From positions 3,469,501 through 3,533,500 of the forward strand of contig NZ_CP072801.1 of assembly GCF_017901135.1 (NCBI RefSeq): a stretch of 64,000 nucleotides of DNA, given 5' to 3'. Shown here piece by piece: positions 52,364 through 61,585 of this stretch (position 1 is its first letter; each line of letters opens with the position of its first letter). The stretch is from Thiothrix litoralis. Its GTDB lineage: Bacteria > Pseudomonadota > Gammaproteobacteria > Thiotrichales > Thiotrichaceae. A program made the position numbers and the translations under genes. Below the pieces are notes generated by a model that saw only the letters and a list, made by a program, of their open reading frames with translations, was not told the origin of the DNA and did no database searches.

Positions 52364-54379
52364 TTAGGGGCGATGAGTGGGGAAATCCACTACCAGCGGT
52401 GAATCGGTTACTTCCCATTGCCCTTTTGCGACGTTTTCACCGGTTGCACTATTGAATACCAGATAGCTGTACTTGCCGTAATGCGGCAGTTTTGCCAGCA
52501 TCTTATCCAGACCGTCGGGGCTGGAGGCATCTAGCAATACGATATTCTGTTGCCCTGCGCGTAAACCCAGCGCTAGCGTGTGCAGCCCGCAGGTGTAATT
52601 CACGCTATTGAGGGTAAACGCGGCATCGGTCATGTTGAACGGTTGCTTGGCGCGTTCGAGCAAGCCTTGCAGCGCCGCATTGTCGCCACCCAGCAAGATT
52701 ACCGTGCCGGTATCAGGCAATGGCGCATCGTCGTATTGCACCCGCAGCGTCGGGTCGCGGGCTTTCAGCGCATCCAGCCAGCTTTCCCACGCCACTTGCA
52801 TGGCTTCATCCGTTTTGCGCGACAGCACGTAGGTCTTGGTTTCTTTGCCGTATAACACGCCAATGGTGGCGGGCATTTCAGCCGCATCCGGCAGGCGGAA
52901 CAGGTCGAAATCCGGGTCAAGCGCCAGTTGCGCGGGGGCGGCAGGCAGGCTTAACTCAAAGGTTTGGGTGGCTTGTGTCATCGACAAGGTTTCCACTTGC
53001 GCGGGGTGTTTGTCAGCAAAGCGGATGTGGGCAGGAATCGCCAGCGGGTAGGCTTTACCGCTTTGTGTTTGTTGCAAGGTCAGTTGCAGGCGGTAGCCAG
53101 TACCTTGCGGCGTAAGCGTGTGTGACTGGATGCTCAAACGTGGCGCACCCGTGCTTTCCAGCCAGACTTGCCGGAAGGCTTGGTCGGCGTGCAAGCTGTC
53201 CAGCAAGTTGCCAAAGGTGGCGGGGCGGAAACGGTATTCCTGATAGAAAGCCTTCAAGCCTTTGAAAAAAGCCGCTTCGCCAACCTGCTGGCGCAGCATG
53301 TGGAACAGCATCAGCGACTTGCCGTAACCAATCGCCTGGGTGGTTTCATCGTGACGGCTGCGGAAATTGGTGAGCGGGAAATCGTTTTGCGAGCCGACAA
53401 ACGTGGCGTATTTTTGCAAGGTGCTGCGGCGGTATTCGGTGCCTTCGCCCATTTGCTGTTTGATGCGCTGATCGGCGAGGTACGCAGTCAGCCCTTCCGA
53501 CCAGTTGCCTTGGCTGGCATCGACATAGACCCCGTTGCCCCACCAATTGTGCAAGATTTCATGCGGAAACGAGGAGTGCAGGATAAACGGCAAGCGCATC
53601 ACCCGCGAACCGAGCAGCGTGAACGAGGGCATTCCCCAGCCTGTTTCCCAGAAACTTTCCACCGTGGCAAACTTGGCGTAAGGGTACGCGCCCAGCAAGT
53701 CGGAATACTCATCCAGATATTGTTGGCTGGCTTGCAGGTAGCGTTGCGCAAGGGCTTCGTCTGCTTCCTGCAAATACACCATCGCGGTGGCGTGCTTGCC
53801 GGGTTGCTGGTAAACGTGGAATTTGCCCGCCAGTAAGTAAAGGCTGTCTTGCGGTTGATTTTCCGCCCAGCCATCGCCGCTCTGTTTGCCTTGGCTGAGG
53901 CTGACCCAACCTTCGGGCAAGGTGGTGTGCAGTTCAAAGGTGTGCAGCGCATTGGCGCTTTGCGCATACCATTGGCTGGCGCCGTCGAGGTAAATGCCTG
54001 TTTCATTCAACAGTACACAAGCTTGCGTCAGCCACGCGCAGTCAGGGGTGGAGGCGAGCTTACCACTGTATTTGAGGGTGATCTCCCGTTGCTCTGGCAG
54101 AAGTGGAATACTATAGCGGTGTATTTCCTCACCCGTTCCCTGAGCGGAGTCGAAGGGAATATCAGGGGTCAGCTTAAAAGCGGGGTTGAGTGTGAATTCA
54201 AACGCGCCATTTACCCGCAGGCTATCCGGCACTTGCAGCGTGTCTTCCACCTGCAAACGGCCTGTTTTGATGTCAGGTGTGACCCGCAGGTTGTGGTGCA
54301 GCACTGGCAAAGCGTCTGCCACTGACAGGGCAGGCAATAACCAAACCAGTAGGACAACAAGATGTTTCAGAATCGGCAT
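52364..54379 (-). CDS. secreted M1-family metallopeptidase
   Basis: 671 residues, signal peptide 1-21. Gluzincin zinc motif HEILHNWWGN (HExxH at 273-277) and the third ligand Glu in GNWSEGLTAY (295). N-terminal beta-rich domain and a C-terminal domain typical of M1 aminopeptidases; shorter than PepN (870) and lacking a clear GxMEN motif (the equivalent position reads TGWGMPSF). Acts in the periplasm or outside. It is divergent from, and overlaps by 18 bases with, the ChaN-PDZ gene. Confidence 0.85.
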   Translation of the reverse strand: MPILKHLVVLLVWLLPALSVADALPVLHHNLRVTPDIKTGRLQVEDTLQVPDSLRVNGAFEFTLNPAFKLTPDIPFDSAQGTGEEIHRYSIPLLPEQREITLKYSGKLASTPDCAWLTQACVLLNETGIYLDGASQWYAQSANALHTFELHTTLPEGWVSLSQGKQSGDGWAENQPQDSLYLLAGKFHVYQQPGKHATAMVYLQEADEALAQRYLQASQQYLDEYSDLLGAYPYAKFATVESFWETGWGMPSFTLLGSRVMRLPFILHSSFPHEILHNWWGNGVYVDASQGNWSEGLTAYLADQRIKQQMGEGTEYRRSTLQKYATFVGSQNDFPLTNFRSRHDETTQAIGYGKSLMLFHMLRQQVGEAAFFKGLKAFYQEYRFRPATFGNLLDSLHADQAFRQVWLESTGAPRLSIQSHTLTPQGTGYRLQLTLQQTQSGKAYPLAIPAHIRFADKHPAQVETLSMTQATQTFELSLPAAPAQLALDPDFDLFRLPDAAEMPATIGVLYGKETKTYVLSRKTDEAMQVAWESWLDALKARDPTLRVQYDDAPLPDTGTVILLGGDNAALQGLLERAKQPFNMTDAAFTLNSVNYTCGLHTLALGLRAGQQNIVLLDASSPDGLDKMLAKLPHYGKYSYLVFNSATGENVAKGQWEVTDSPLVVDFPTHRP

Positions 54380-55495
54380 AAATCATTAGTCCATCGTATG
54401 AGTCGTGTCATGGTCATGCTGTTGGTTACGTGCTTGCCTTGGGGGGCGATGGAAGCAACACCGGAAGATGCGTTGGCGTATGTTGACGCACATCCACTGG
54501 CTCAGCCGCTCGCAGACACCTTGGCGCAAAACCGGGTGGTATTCGTGGGTGAAGTCCACGACCGTTACGACCACCACCTCAACCAACTAGCTGTATTGCG
54601 GGCATTACACCAAAAAAATCCTAACATTGCGATTGGTGTGGAATGGTTCCAGCAGCCGTTTCAAGCGGCGGTCAACGACTTTCTGGCGGGAAAAATCAAC
54701 GAAACCGAGCTGTTGCGTGGCACGGAATATTTCGAGCGTTGGGGCTACGATTACCGCCAATTACGCCCGATCATGGAATACGCCAAGGCCAACCATTTGC
54801 CAGTAATTGCCCTGAATGCGCCGGTCGAGCTGACCCGCAAAGTGTCCAAAGGTGGGTTGGAAGCCTTGAGCAGTACCGAACGAGCGCAATTACCCGCGAC
54901 GATTAACCCGCCAGATACCGCTTACCGTGCGCGGCTACAAACGGTTTTTGCGATGCATTCCGAGGATAAAGCGCAGTTTGAGCATTTCCTGGCAGTGCAG
55001 CGTATTTGGGATGAAACCATGGCGCAGCATGTGGTGAATTATGTGCAAAAACACCCGCAGCATCAGATGGTGGTGTTCGCGGGCGTCGGGCATATCAGCG
55101 ACGGCGCTGGCATTCCCGCAGATGTGATCCGGCAAATCCCAGCTATCAAGCTAGCCACCGTTGCTAGTGCTAGCTCGCCGGATGCGCCGCCGAACAGTGT
55201 TGATCACACGCTACCCAGCCCGTTATTGGCGCTGCCGCCCCTTGGAAAACTGGGTTTGCTGTTGAATCCTCAGGCAAGCGGTTTGAGCGTTGCCGCACTG
55301 GATACTAAAAGCGGCGCGGCGCAGGCGGGTGTCCGCGAGGGCGACCGGGTGGCAAGTCTGGACGGCGTGACGATCCATAACATGGCTGATCTGAAACTGG
55401 CCTTGGCTCAGCGTCCGGCAGGCGCAACGGTACAGTTGGCGGTGGAGCGTAGCGGGGAAAGAGACTTGTTGTCTTACAGCGTCGTCTTGCAATAG
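54362..55495 (+). CDS. ChaN-like protein with C-terminal PDZ domain
   Basis: 377 residues. An ATG at 54362 overlaps the divergent M1 gene by 18 bases; the ATG at 54398 (MSRVMVMLLVTCLPWG, a good signal peptide) is an equally likely start. ChaN/DUF399 domain: VVFVGEVHDRYDHHLNQL, IGVEWFQQPFQ, ALNAPVELTRKV, VVFAGVGHISDGAGIP (haem/iron-binding-associated His positions). A PDZ domain follows (LSVAALDTKSGAAQAGVREG, VASLDGVTIHNMADL). PDZ fusions of this family occur, but the partner is unknown. Confidence 0.85.
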   Translation: MFQNRHKSLVHRMSRVMVMLLVTCLPWGAMEATPEDALAYVDAHPLAQPLADTLAQNRVVFVGEVHDRYDHHLNQLAVLRALHQKNPNIAIGVEWFQQPFQAAVNDFLAGKINETELLRGTEYFERWGYDYRQLRPIMEYAKANHLPVIALNAPVELTRKVSKGGLEALSSTERAQLPATINPPDTAYRARLQTVFAMHSEDKAQFEHFLAVQRIWDETMAQHVVNYVQKHPQHQMVVFAGVGHISDGAGIPADVIRQIPAIKLATVASASSPDAPPNSVDHTLPSPLLALPPLGKLGLLLNPQASGLSVAALDTKSGAAQAGVREGDRVASLDGVTIHNMADLKLALAQRPAGATVQLAVERSGERDLLSYSVVLQ

Positions 55496-55613
55496 ACAGA
55501 GGTATCCCTCAAAAAAGTCTGTTTTTAACGCATTTTGATGAACGGTTATGGTGCATTATGCGACAGAGTGTAAAAGTATCATTCAAAAGAAAACAGAAGC
55601 CGGAGGGGCACTC

Positions 55614-55895
55614 ATGTCATCAAAAGATTTTGCTGATTATCTCGGGCAGCGCGTTGCTAGATTAGGGCTTTCCAAGTCAGAAGTCGCACGCCGTGCTGAT
55701 ATTTCGCGCCAAACATGGTATCGCTTACTCAGTGCTGAGGTCACTGATGCTAAATTGTCGACCATGGCGCGGCTGGCAGAGGCGCTGGAAACCACCCCGC
55801 TGCATCTGTTAAGCATCTACTTTGGGGAAGAAACCACTGGGGATGTGGTGCACTTACACGCGCCTGCCAATAATCACCGCCGTGCGCAAGCGTGA
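55614..55895 (+). CDS. XRE-family DNA-binding protein
   Basis: 93 residues from the ATG at 55614 (GGAGG seven bases before; the frame extends to 55548). HTH: LGLSKSEVARRADISRQTWYRLL, then TMARLAEALETTPLHLL. No further domain. Its last 42 bases overlap, in antisense, the 3' end of the GNAT-C39 gene. Confidence 0.85.
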   Translation: MSSKDFADYLGQRVARLGLSKSEVARRADISRQTWYRLLSAEVTDAKLSTMARLAEALETTPLHLLSIYFGEETTGDVVHLHAPANNHRRAQA

Positions 55896-56963
55896 TTGCC
55901 CGAACTGTGACATCTTGTCGAAATCACTGCGACTGATCGGTAAGTACTGATTATCCAGCGCAAAGCGGTAGTCGGGTTCATTGATGTAAGGGTCATGGAT
56001 GTAGATGAAACGCTTGTCGATCGCCGCGACCACGACCCAATGCGGGGTCTTTTTGTGGTCGAAGCGGTAGGTGCTGATCAGCACCAGTGGCACATGGCCT
56101 TGTTCTAGTGCCGCTTCCAATTCCACTTGGGTAATATTGGTGTAATGCACCGGGGCGGCCTGTTCCGCCAGTTGGTGCAGGAAATCCTGATGTACCTGTT
56201 CAATCACCTGCTTTTTGTCTTCATCGCGCACCGAGTCAATAAACGGCGTTTCGGTTGAAGACAGGTAAGTTGCAGCGCTGTAACCGCGTCGGATCGCCGC
56301 CAACGCCAACCCCACCGGGCTGCACCCGCCATGCCCTGCCATCATGTAAATGGTGGTGGATTCGCGCCAGATGCCCAACTCTTCGCTCATGCTCATGGTT
56401 TGTTGGGCGCTGAGGGCTGCCATGCCCATCATCAAGGCTGCCGGGCCGCAGGTAAAATCAGTGTGTTGTGGGTAATAAGGCACATCCACATGGGTGGTTT
56501 GGGCTTTGGGGTGCAAGATACGTTTTTGCAGGCGCAGCGCATCGGCATGGTCTTCGTAATAATCCTTGTATTCGCCGAAGGGCTTGTAACCCAAACGCTG
56601 GTAGAGGCGAATGGCACTGTCGTTATCGGTGCGTACTTCCAAGCGCATACTGACGCGCCCGTTTTCGGCACAGGCTTTTTCAGCGTGTTCGAGCAATTGC
56701 TGGGCGATACCGCGCCCGCGCTGGCTGGTATCGACGGCAAGGGAGTAAATACGTGCCAGATGCGTGCCCCGGTGCAATAATGCCAGCACATAACCTGCGA
56801 GGGTTTGCCCCTGATACGCCACCAGAAAACAGTTTTGCTCGTGTTGCAGGAAATAGCGGAAACTGCGGCGGCTTAAGCGGTCGCTATCAAAGCTGGTGTT
56901 TTCCAGTGTGACCAGCGCCGCAATGTCGGCGTTGGTGGCGGGACGAATATCGGTTGCAAACAT
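55854..56963 (-). CDS. GNAT acetyltransferase - C39-like peptidase fusion
   Basis: 369 residues. N-terminal GNAT (residues 5-150; acetyl-CoA loop QRGRGIAQQL, then NDSAIRLYQRLGYKPFGEY). C-terminal C39-like papain-fold peptidase: Cys172 in DFTCGPAALMMGM, His308 in TPHWVVVAAID, Asp324 in HDPYINEP. I recall this fusion as paired with RimK-like ATP-grasp proteins in proteobacteria, as here in divergent orientation with start regions overlapping. Together they may build and process a peptide modification. Cytoplasmic. Confidence 0.88.
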   Translation of the reverse strand: MFATDIRPATNADIAALVTLENTSFDSDRLSRRSFRYFLQHEQNCFLVAYQGQTLAGYVLALLHRGTHLARIYSLAVDTSQRGRGIAQQLLEHAEKACAENGRVSMRLEVRTDNDSAIRLYQRLGYKPFGEYKDYYEDHADALRLQKRILHPKAQTTHVDVPYYPQHTDFTCGPAALMMGMAALSAQQTMSMSEELGIWRESTTIYMMAGHGGCSPVGLALAAIRRGYSAATYLSSTETPFIDSVRDEDKKQVIEQVHQDFLHQLAEQAAPVHYTNITQVELEAALEQGHVPLVLISTYRFDHKKTPHWVVVAAIDKRFIYIHDPYINEPDYRFALDNQYLPISRSDFDKMSQFGQSRLRTAVIIGRRV

Positions 56964-57025
56964 GCAGGGGTAGCCTTAAATTTACCAAAATTAATTATTA
57001 CACGAACGATGGGGATAACGCTTAC

Positions 57026-58489
57026 ATGCCTGACTATTTGTTGCTGGTCGATGACCTCAAGCATTGGAAAAAAGATTTTCCCGAACACCCGCTGGCGACG
57101 GTCAAGGATTATCTGACGGGGGAGGTGTGGGCGAAGCGTCCGCATTTGCATGTCATCAATTTGTGCCGCGACTTGTCTTACCAAAGCCTCGGTTACTATG
57201 CGTCCTTGCTGGCGGAAGCGCGGGGGCATCGGGTGCTCCCCACCGTCAGCACTTTGCAGGATTTGACCCGCAAGACCTTGTACGGTCCGGTGCTGGACGA
57301 TCTGGATGCATTGGTCAACAAGGCGCTGGGGCAAGAAGCACATGGCGTGGATATTTCGCGCTTTGAAATGGTGCTGCATTTCGGCAAATGCGACAGCGAA
57401 ACCCTGCGCCCCTTGGCACGCAAGCTCTACGAGGCGTTCCGCGTGCCGCTGTTGCGGGTGGAATTTCGCCGTAACGGGCGCTGGCGCATCAGCAAATTGC
57501 GGGCGGGAACGTTGGATAAGTTGAGTTACCCGCAGGAACATTTTTTCCTGCAAGTGCTCGACAAGCAAGTTCGCCAGCGTTGGCAAAAGCCTGCGAGTGC
57601 CAAACAGGCGCGTTACGATCTGGCGATTTTGCATAACCCGGAAGAAAAGCTGCCACCGTCGGATGCGAAAGCCTTGCAAGCCTTCATCCGCGCGGCTGCT
57701 GAGCAGGGCATTGCAGCGGAACTGATCACGCCCAAGGATTTCGGGCATTTGCTGGAATACGATGCGCTGTTTATCCGCGAAACTACGGCCTTGAATCACC
57801 ATACTTACCGTTTTGCCCGCAAGGCTGCCAACGAGGGCATGGTGGTGATTGATGACCCGGATTCGATCCGCCGCTGTGTGAATAAGATTTTCCTGAGCGA
57901 ATTGCTGACGGCGAATGGGGTGGCGACACCTGCGAGCCTGATTCTGGCGAAAGGTGAACTGGATAAGGCGGAACAGCAACTGGGCTACCCGGTGGTGTTG
58001 AAAATTCCTGATGGGTCGTTTTCGCGGGGCATGTTCAAGGCGAGTAATCGCGAGGAAATGGAGCGTGCAGCGGCGGAATTGTTCCAGCATTCGGCACTGA
58101 TTCTGGCGCAGGCGTATACTTATACGGAGTTCGATTGGCGCATCGGGGTGTTGAATGGCGAGGCGTTGTACGCGTGCCGTTACTTCATGTCACGCGGGCA
58201 TTGGCAAATCATTAACCACAATACTGGCGGCAAGGCGAAAGAAGGCAAGTGGGAAACCTTGCCTGTGGATGCTGTTCCGGCTACGGTGTTAGCAACGGCA
58301 TTACGGGCTGCGGGTTTGATCGGCAATGGCTTGTACGGGGTCGACCTGAAACAGACTGCTACCGGGGTGGTGGTGATTGAGGTCAATGACAACCCCAGCC
58401 TAGAGTATGGCGTGGAAGACAAGGTGCTGGGTAAACAGCTTTACCAGCGGATCATGGGTGAGTTCCGGCGACGGCTGGAGCAGGGATAG
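57026..58489 (+). CDS. RimK-like ATP-grasp protein with N-terminal RLAN-like domain
   Basis: 487 residues from the ATG at 57026; the open frame reaches 56954, inside the divergent gene. The N-terminal half (MPDYLLLVDDLKHWKKDFPEH, RDLSYQSLGYYASLLAEARG) is the RimK-associated domain. The ATP-grasp half has YPVVLKIPDGSFSRGMFK, ILAQAYTYTEFDWRIGVLN and VVIEVNDNPSLEYGVED with the Mg-binding Asn/Asp/Glu. It ligates an amino acid or amine to a carboxylate using ATP. Partner of the divergent GNAT-C39 protein. Confidence 0.88.
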   Translation: MPDYLLLVDDLKHWKKDFPEHPLATVKDYLTGEVWAKRPHLHVINLCRDLSYQSLGYYASLLAEARGHRVLPTVSTLQDLTRKTLYGPVLDDLDALVNKALGQEAHGVDISRFEMVLHFGKCDSETLRPLARKLYEAFRVPLLRVEFRRNGRWRISKLRAGTLDKLSYPQEHFFLQVLDKQVRQRWQKPASAKQARYDLAILHNPEEKLPPSDAKALQAFIRAAAEQGIAAELITPKDFGHLLEYDALFIRETTALNHHTYRFARKAANEGMVVIDDPDSIRRCVNKIFLSELLTANGVATPASLILAKGELDKAEQQLGYPVVLKIPDGSFSRGMFKASNREEMERAAAELFQHSALILAQAYTYTEFDWRIGVLNGEALYACRYFMSRGHWQIINHNTGGKAKEGKWETLPVDAVPATVLATALRAAGLIGNGLYGVDLKQTATGVVVIEVNDNPSLEYGVEDKVLGKQLYQRIMGEFRRRLEQG

Positions 58490-58508
58490 CGTTAAAGGAG
58501 TGGATACT

Positions 58509-59165
58509 ATGCAAGCAGAATTTTGGCTTGAGCGTTGGGAGCAAAACCAGATTGGTTTCCATCAGTCTGAAATCAACAGCCATTTACAGGCATTCTGGGA
58601 ACGGATGGTCGTGCCTGCCGGTAGCCGGATTTTTGTGCCTTTGTGTGGCAAAAGCCGCGACATGCTGTGGTTACAGGCGCAAGGTTTTAACGTGACCGGG
58701 ATAGAGATCAGTGCGGTAGCTGTCCGTGATTTTTTTACCGAGAATGGTTTGAAGCCAACTGTTACCCAGCAAGGCGCGTTTGAGCGTTGGGAATGCGATG
58801 GTCTGGTGATTTTGCGGGGTGATTTTTTCCAGTTGAGTTCTGTGGATGTGCGGGAATGTGCCGGGGTGTTTGACCGTGCCTCACTGATTGCCTTGCCGCC
58901 GGAGATGCGGGTTCGTTATGCACAACACTTCATGGCTATCTTGCCACCGGGTGTGCAGACTTTATTGATTACGCTGGAATACGATCAAAGTGAAATGAAG
59001 GGGCCACCGTTTGCGGTGCATGAACCGGAAGTGCGTGGCTTCTATGAGGAGCAGTGTACGGTGGAACGTCTGTTGGTGCTGGATGCGCTGGCTGATGAAC
59101 CCGGTTTCCGCCAGCGGGGCGTAACCCGGCTGGAGGAGAAGGTGTATTTGCTGACGCCGAATTAA
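58509..59165 (+). CDS. tpm: thiopurine S-methyltransferase family protein
   Basis: 218 residues from the ATG at 58509 (AAAGGAG upstream; the long frame starts within the previous gene). AEFWLERWEQNQIGFHQSEIN and FVPLCGKSRDMLWLQAQGF are the bacterial TPMT signature; GTEI-like SAM-binding acid (TGIEISAVAV), then GDFFQL and VFDRASLIALPP. It methylates sulfur, selenium or tellurium compounds. Only 20 bases after the ATP-grasp gene. Confidence 0.93.
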   Translation: MQAEFWLERWEQNQIGFHQSEINSHLQAFWERMVVPAGSRIFVPLCGKSRDMLWLQAQGFNVTGIEISAVAVRDFFTENGLKPTVTQQGAFERWECDGLVILRGDFFQLSSVDVRECAGVFDRASLIALPPEMRVRYAQHFMAILPPGVQTLLITLEYDQSEMKGPPFAVHEPEVRGFYEEQCTVERLLVLDALADEPGFRQRGVTRLEEKVYLLTPN

Positions 59166-59170
59166 GGGAG

Positions 59171-59875
59171 TTATTGGGTGGGGGCAGTAGCCGCGACTGT
59201 TTCAGGTTGTGGTGCTGCTGCCTTGTCAGGTTTATTGAACGCATACAGGGCGGCGATGCCAATGCCGATAGCAGCCACAACAGCGACTATTTTTAGTTTG
59301 GAGTCGCCTGATTTGTCTTCAACGCCCAGTTGACGACGGGCTTCTTGATACATTGAGTCGCTTTCATAACGCTTGGCGCTTTCTTCGGCTGCCTTGATGC
59401 TTTTGCTGAGTTCGTTTTCGTATTTCTGGCGTTCGCTTTCCACGGCTTCTTTCATGCGCTGGGTGCGCAGGAAACTGTCACCGATCACACCGCAGGCTTC
59501 ACATTTTTCATTGTGCTCTTTGGTTTGAACTTGCTGGTGTTTGCAGGCAGGGCAGGTGTACAGCGGGCCAGTGAGTTGGGTATTTTCTTCCAGAGGAACC
59601 AGTTGTAGGGTAGGGCGTATCGCGCATTTGATAGCCAATGTGCTGAGTTGCTGGCTGATGGCTTCGGCTTCTGCCTGACTGATATTTTCGCGGATGGATA
59701 CCATGCCGTTGTTGAACAGCAGCGCATCCGACAGCTTGAATTCGAGGTAAGGGCTATTGTCATCCAGCAAGGTGAGGACGTCGCGCACCAAGGCTTCGAC
59801 CGATTTGTCGGAGCTATGCCCGGTGACGACGAGATCGAACAGTTCTGGTATTTGAGCTTGTGGTGACTCTGACAT
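59171..59875 (-). CDS. zinc-ribbon, C-terminally anchored membrane protein of unknown function
   Basis: 234 residues. An N-terminal alpha/beta region (about 1-95; ELFDLVVTGHSSDKSVEALVRDVL), a zinc ribbon CPACKHQQ then CEACG, a charged coiled coil (AVESERQKYENELSKSIKAAEESAK), one TM helix (IVAVVAAIGIGIAALYAF) and a short Ala/Pro tail. The layout places ribbon and coiled coil in the cytoplasm. No family recognised. Confidence 0.7.
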   Translation of the reverse strand: MSESPQAQIPELFDLVVTGHSSDKSVEALVRDVLTLLDDNSPYLEFKLSDALLFNNGMVSIRENISQAEAEAISQQLSTLAIKCAIRPTLQLVPLEENTQLTGPLYTCPACKHQQVQTKEHNEKCEACGVIGDSFLRTQRMKEAVESERQKYENELSKSIKAAEESAKRYESDSMYQEARRQLGVEDKSGDSKLKIVAVVAAIGIGIAALYAFNKPDKAAAPQPETVAATAPTQ

Positions 59876-59947
59876 GGTTTTTATCCTGTTTTTTATTAGA
59901 GGGTATAAGCAGTCCGACAGGATGTAAATGATGGGCAGATGAACGCG

Positions 59948-60205
59948 CTATTCAGGGTCGGGTGGCTTTTGCGGGTGTTTTCCGCAGCTACAGGCTTCCG
60001 GCACGGGGTCAACCCCGCCTTCGTTCCACGGGTTGCATCGGCCGATGCGGCGAATGGCGAGCCAACTGCCTTTGAGTGCGCCATGGGTTTCGATTGCTTC
60101 CTTCGCGTAGTGCGAACAGGTGGGGTAGAAGCGGCAATTGCTCCCCAGCATCGGGCTGAGGAACAATTGGTAGAAGCGGATAATGAGGATGAGTGGGTAT
60201 TTCAT
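59948..60205 (-). CDS. yidD: membrane protein insertion efficiency factor
   Basis: 85 residues. [29 protein letters not shown] is the family signature, here KEY parts: [15 protein letters not shown] and [15 protein letters not shown]. YidD helps YidC insert inner-membrane proteins and usually lies in the rnpA-yidC cluster; here it is the last gene behind the AAA-PIN pair and overlaps the PIN stop by four bases. Confidence 0.95.
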   Translation of the reverse strand: MKYPLILIIRFYQLFLSPMLGSNCRFYPTCSHYAKEAIETHGALKGSWLAIRRIGRCNPWNEGGVDPVPEACSCGKHPQKPPDPE

Positions 60206-60627
60206 GCGGTCATTTCCTGTTGGTAATCCGCGTATAAACGTTCTAATTGATCAAAGTCACCATCGAACGTCTCGATTTCAAGGGCATAGTATTTGGCGGC
60301 CGCGAAGTGAAAAATATCAAATTTGTATTTTTTCTTATCAGGTACTTTGATGTTTTTGTACTGCGAAAAGCGAAATAGGTTCTCCGCTAGTTCAGCCACT
60401 TCTGATGTGATTTGAAAAAGTCCGAAGGTAGCTAATTGTTCATTAATAAATTGATAGTCATCTTGTTTATGCCACTTTATTCCACATAAGACTTCGTAAC
60501 GAATCAGTGGCGTGATAGCTAAATTAGCATCTTCTTCCAGTAAACGTTCAAAGCGTGTTTCGGCTTCTGAGGTGTGCGTGTCAAATACACCAATCAATAA
60601 ATTAGCATCCAGTAATACATTTCGCAT
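60202..60627 (-). CDS. PIN-domain ribonuclease
   Basis: 141 residues. PIN acidic residues: Asp7 (LLDANLLIG), Glu45 (IRYEVL), Asp104 ([11 protein letters not shown]) and Asp124 (FDGDFDQL). PIN proteins cleave single-stranded RNA, often tRNA or rRNA, and many are VapC toxins. There is no small VapB-like antitoxin gene beside it; instead it starts one base into the end of an AAA ATPase gene and is followed by yidD. AT-rich compared with its neighbours. Confidence 0.88.
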   Translation of the reverse strand: MRNVLLDANLLIGVFDTHTSEAETRFERLLEEDANLAITPLIRYEVLCGIKWHKQDDYQFINEQLATFGLFQITSEVAELAENLFRFSQYKNIKVPDKKKYKFDIFHFAAAKYYALEIETFDGDFDQLERLYADYQQEMTA

Positions 60628-61514
60628 TATGATGCTTTCCTTTCACGCAAATACTTCAATAATTTTTGCTTCGCTTCTTTTTGCGAATCACTGACAGGGC
60701 GTTCAAGTGCTAGACGGTTGAGATCAATATGGAATGCTTGTTGCAATAAATCAATCATGGCTGTGTTGCCCGGATTCTTGATTTTGTAGGTACGCACGAC
60801 ATCATCAGCGTCACGCCGAAGTTCGTAGGCTTCACCATCTTCAAGCTGACTCAGTACTAGCGGGGAGTGGGTCGCAATGAAAAATATGGTATTGGGAAAC
60901 AACTTTTTGAGCGTTGGAATGATCTTAACCTGCCATGCCAGATGGAGGTGGCTCTCGATTTCGTCGATTAAGACGATACCTTGTACATCTTGCAAATCAC
61001 GCGTATTAGTCGATGTACCATATTCTGAAATAATGTTAGTTAAAATTTTGAATATAGAAACAAAGCCAGTGCTAAGTTGAGATAGTTCTTTCTCTTCATT
61101 ATTAACTTTTAAGGTAATATTATTTTTGTCGTCAAGTTCTAGATAATTGGCATCATATTTTGAATCAATTTCATGTAAACACTTTAATAGGGTGAATAAA
61201 TAATGCTGGCGATTGTTTTTGTTTTTTTGGAAGATGCTCGATAAGTTAGCACTTTCCACTATCCAATTACGTAGAGAGTCGGGCTTTTCAGCCGCTTCTT
61301 CAAAATGTCCCCTATCTTGTGTTTCAATGAAGACAACGGGTGGTTCTTCCTTTAAATCTATTTGAAAGTTAATATCTAGTGTATTGAGTAATCTGGTTTT
61401 GCCGACGCCGTTTGCGCCGATGAAGACGTAAGCCTGCTTGCCCGGTTCGAGGTCAAGCTCGATTGTGCCGACGCCTTGCACGTCTTCCAGTCGTAAGTGG
61501 GTTAAATCCAGCAT
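60627..61514 (-). CDS. AAA-type ATPase (AAA_21/OLD-like), partner of PIN protein
   Basis: 295 residues. Walker A GANGVGKT (33-40), ABC-like signature ELSQLSTGF, Walker B GIVLIDEIESHLH and switch THSPLVLSQ. This is the SMC/RecF-like ATPase core found in OLD-family and many phage-defence proteins. It lacks the TOPRIM domain of OLD. First gene of a three-gene operon with PIN and YidD; genes overlap by one and four bases. The A/T-rich codon use from about 60240 to 61400 differs from the flanks and suggests transfer. Confidence 0.85.
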   Translation of the reverse strand: MLDLTHLRLEDVQGVGTIELDLEPGKQAYVFIGANGVGKTRLLNTLDINFQIDLKEEPPVVFIETQDRGHFEEAAEKPDSLRNWIVESANLSSIFQKNKNNRQHYLFTLLKCLHEIDSKYDANYLELDDKNNITLKVNNEEKELSQLSTGFVSIFKILTNIISEYGTSTNTRDLQDVQGIVLIDEIESHLHLAWQVKIIPTLKKLFPNTIFFIATHSPLVLSQLEDGEAYELRRDADDVVRTYKIKNPGNTAMIDLLQQAFHIDLNRLALERPVSDSQKEAKQKLLKYLRERKAS

Positions 61515-61585
61515 TGTCGTCGCTCCATCGGTAGAACCATTTCCGCTACTTTAGCAGAAATGGTTCAGTGTCGGTAATCAGGTGC

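Noticed and set aside
60202-60627. Classical VapBC toxin-antitoxin locus
   Set aside because: No small antitoxin gene lies directly upstream; the overlapping partner is an ATPase.
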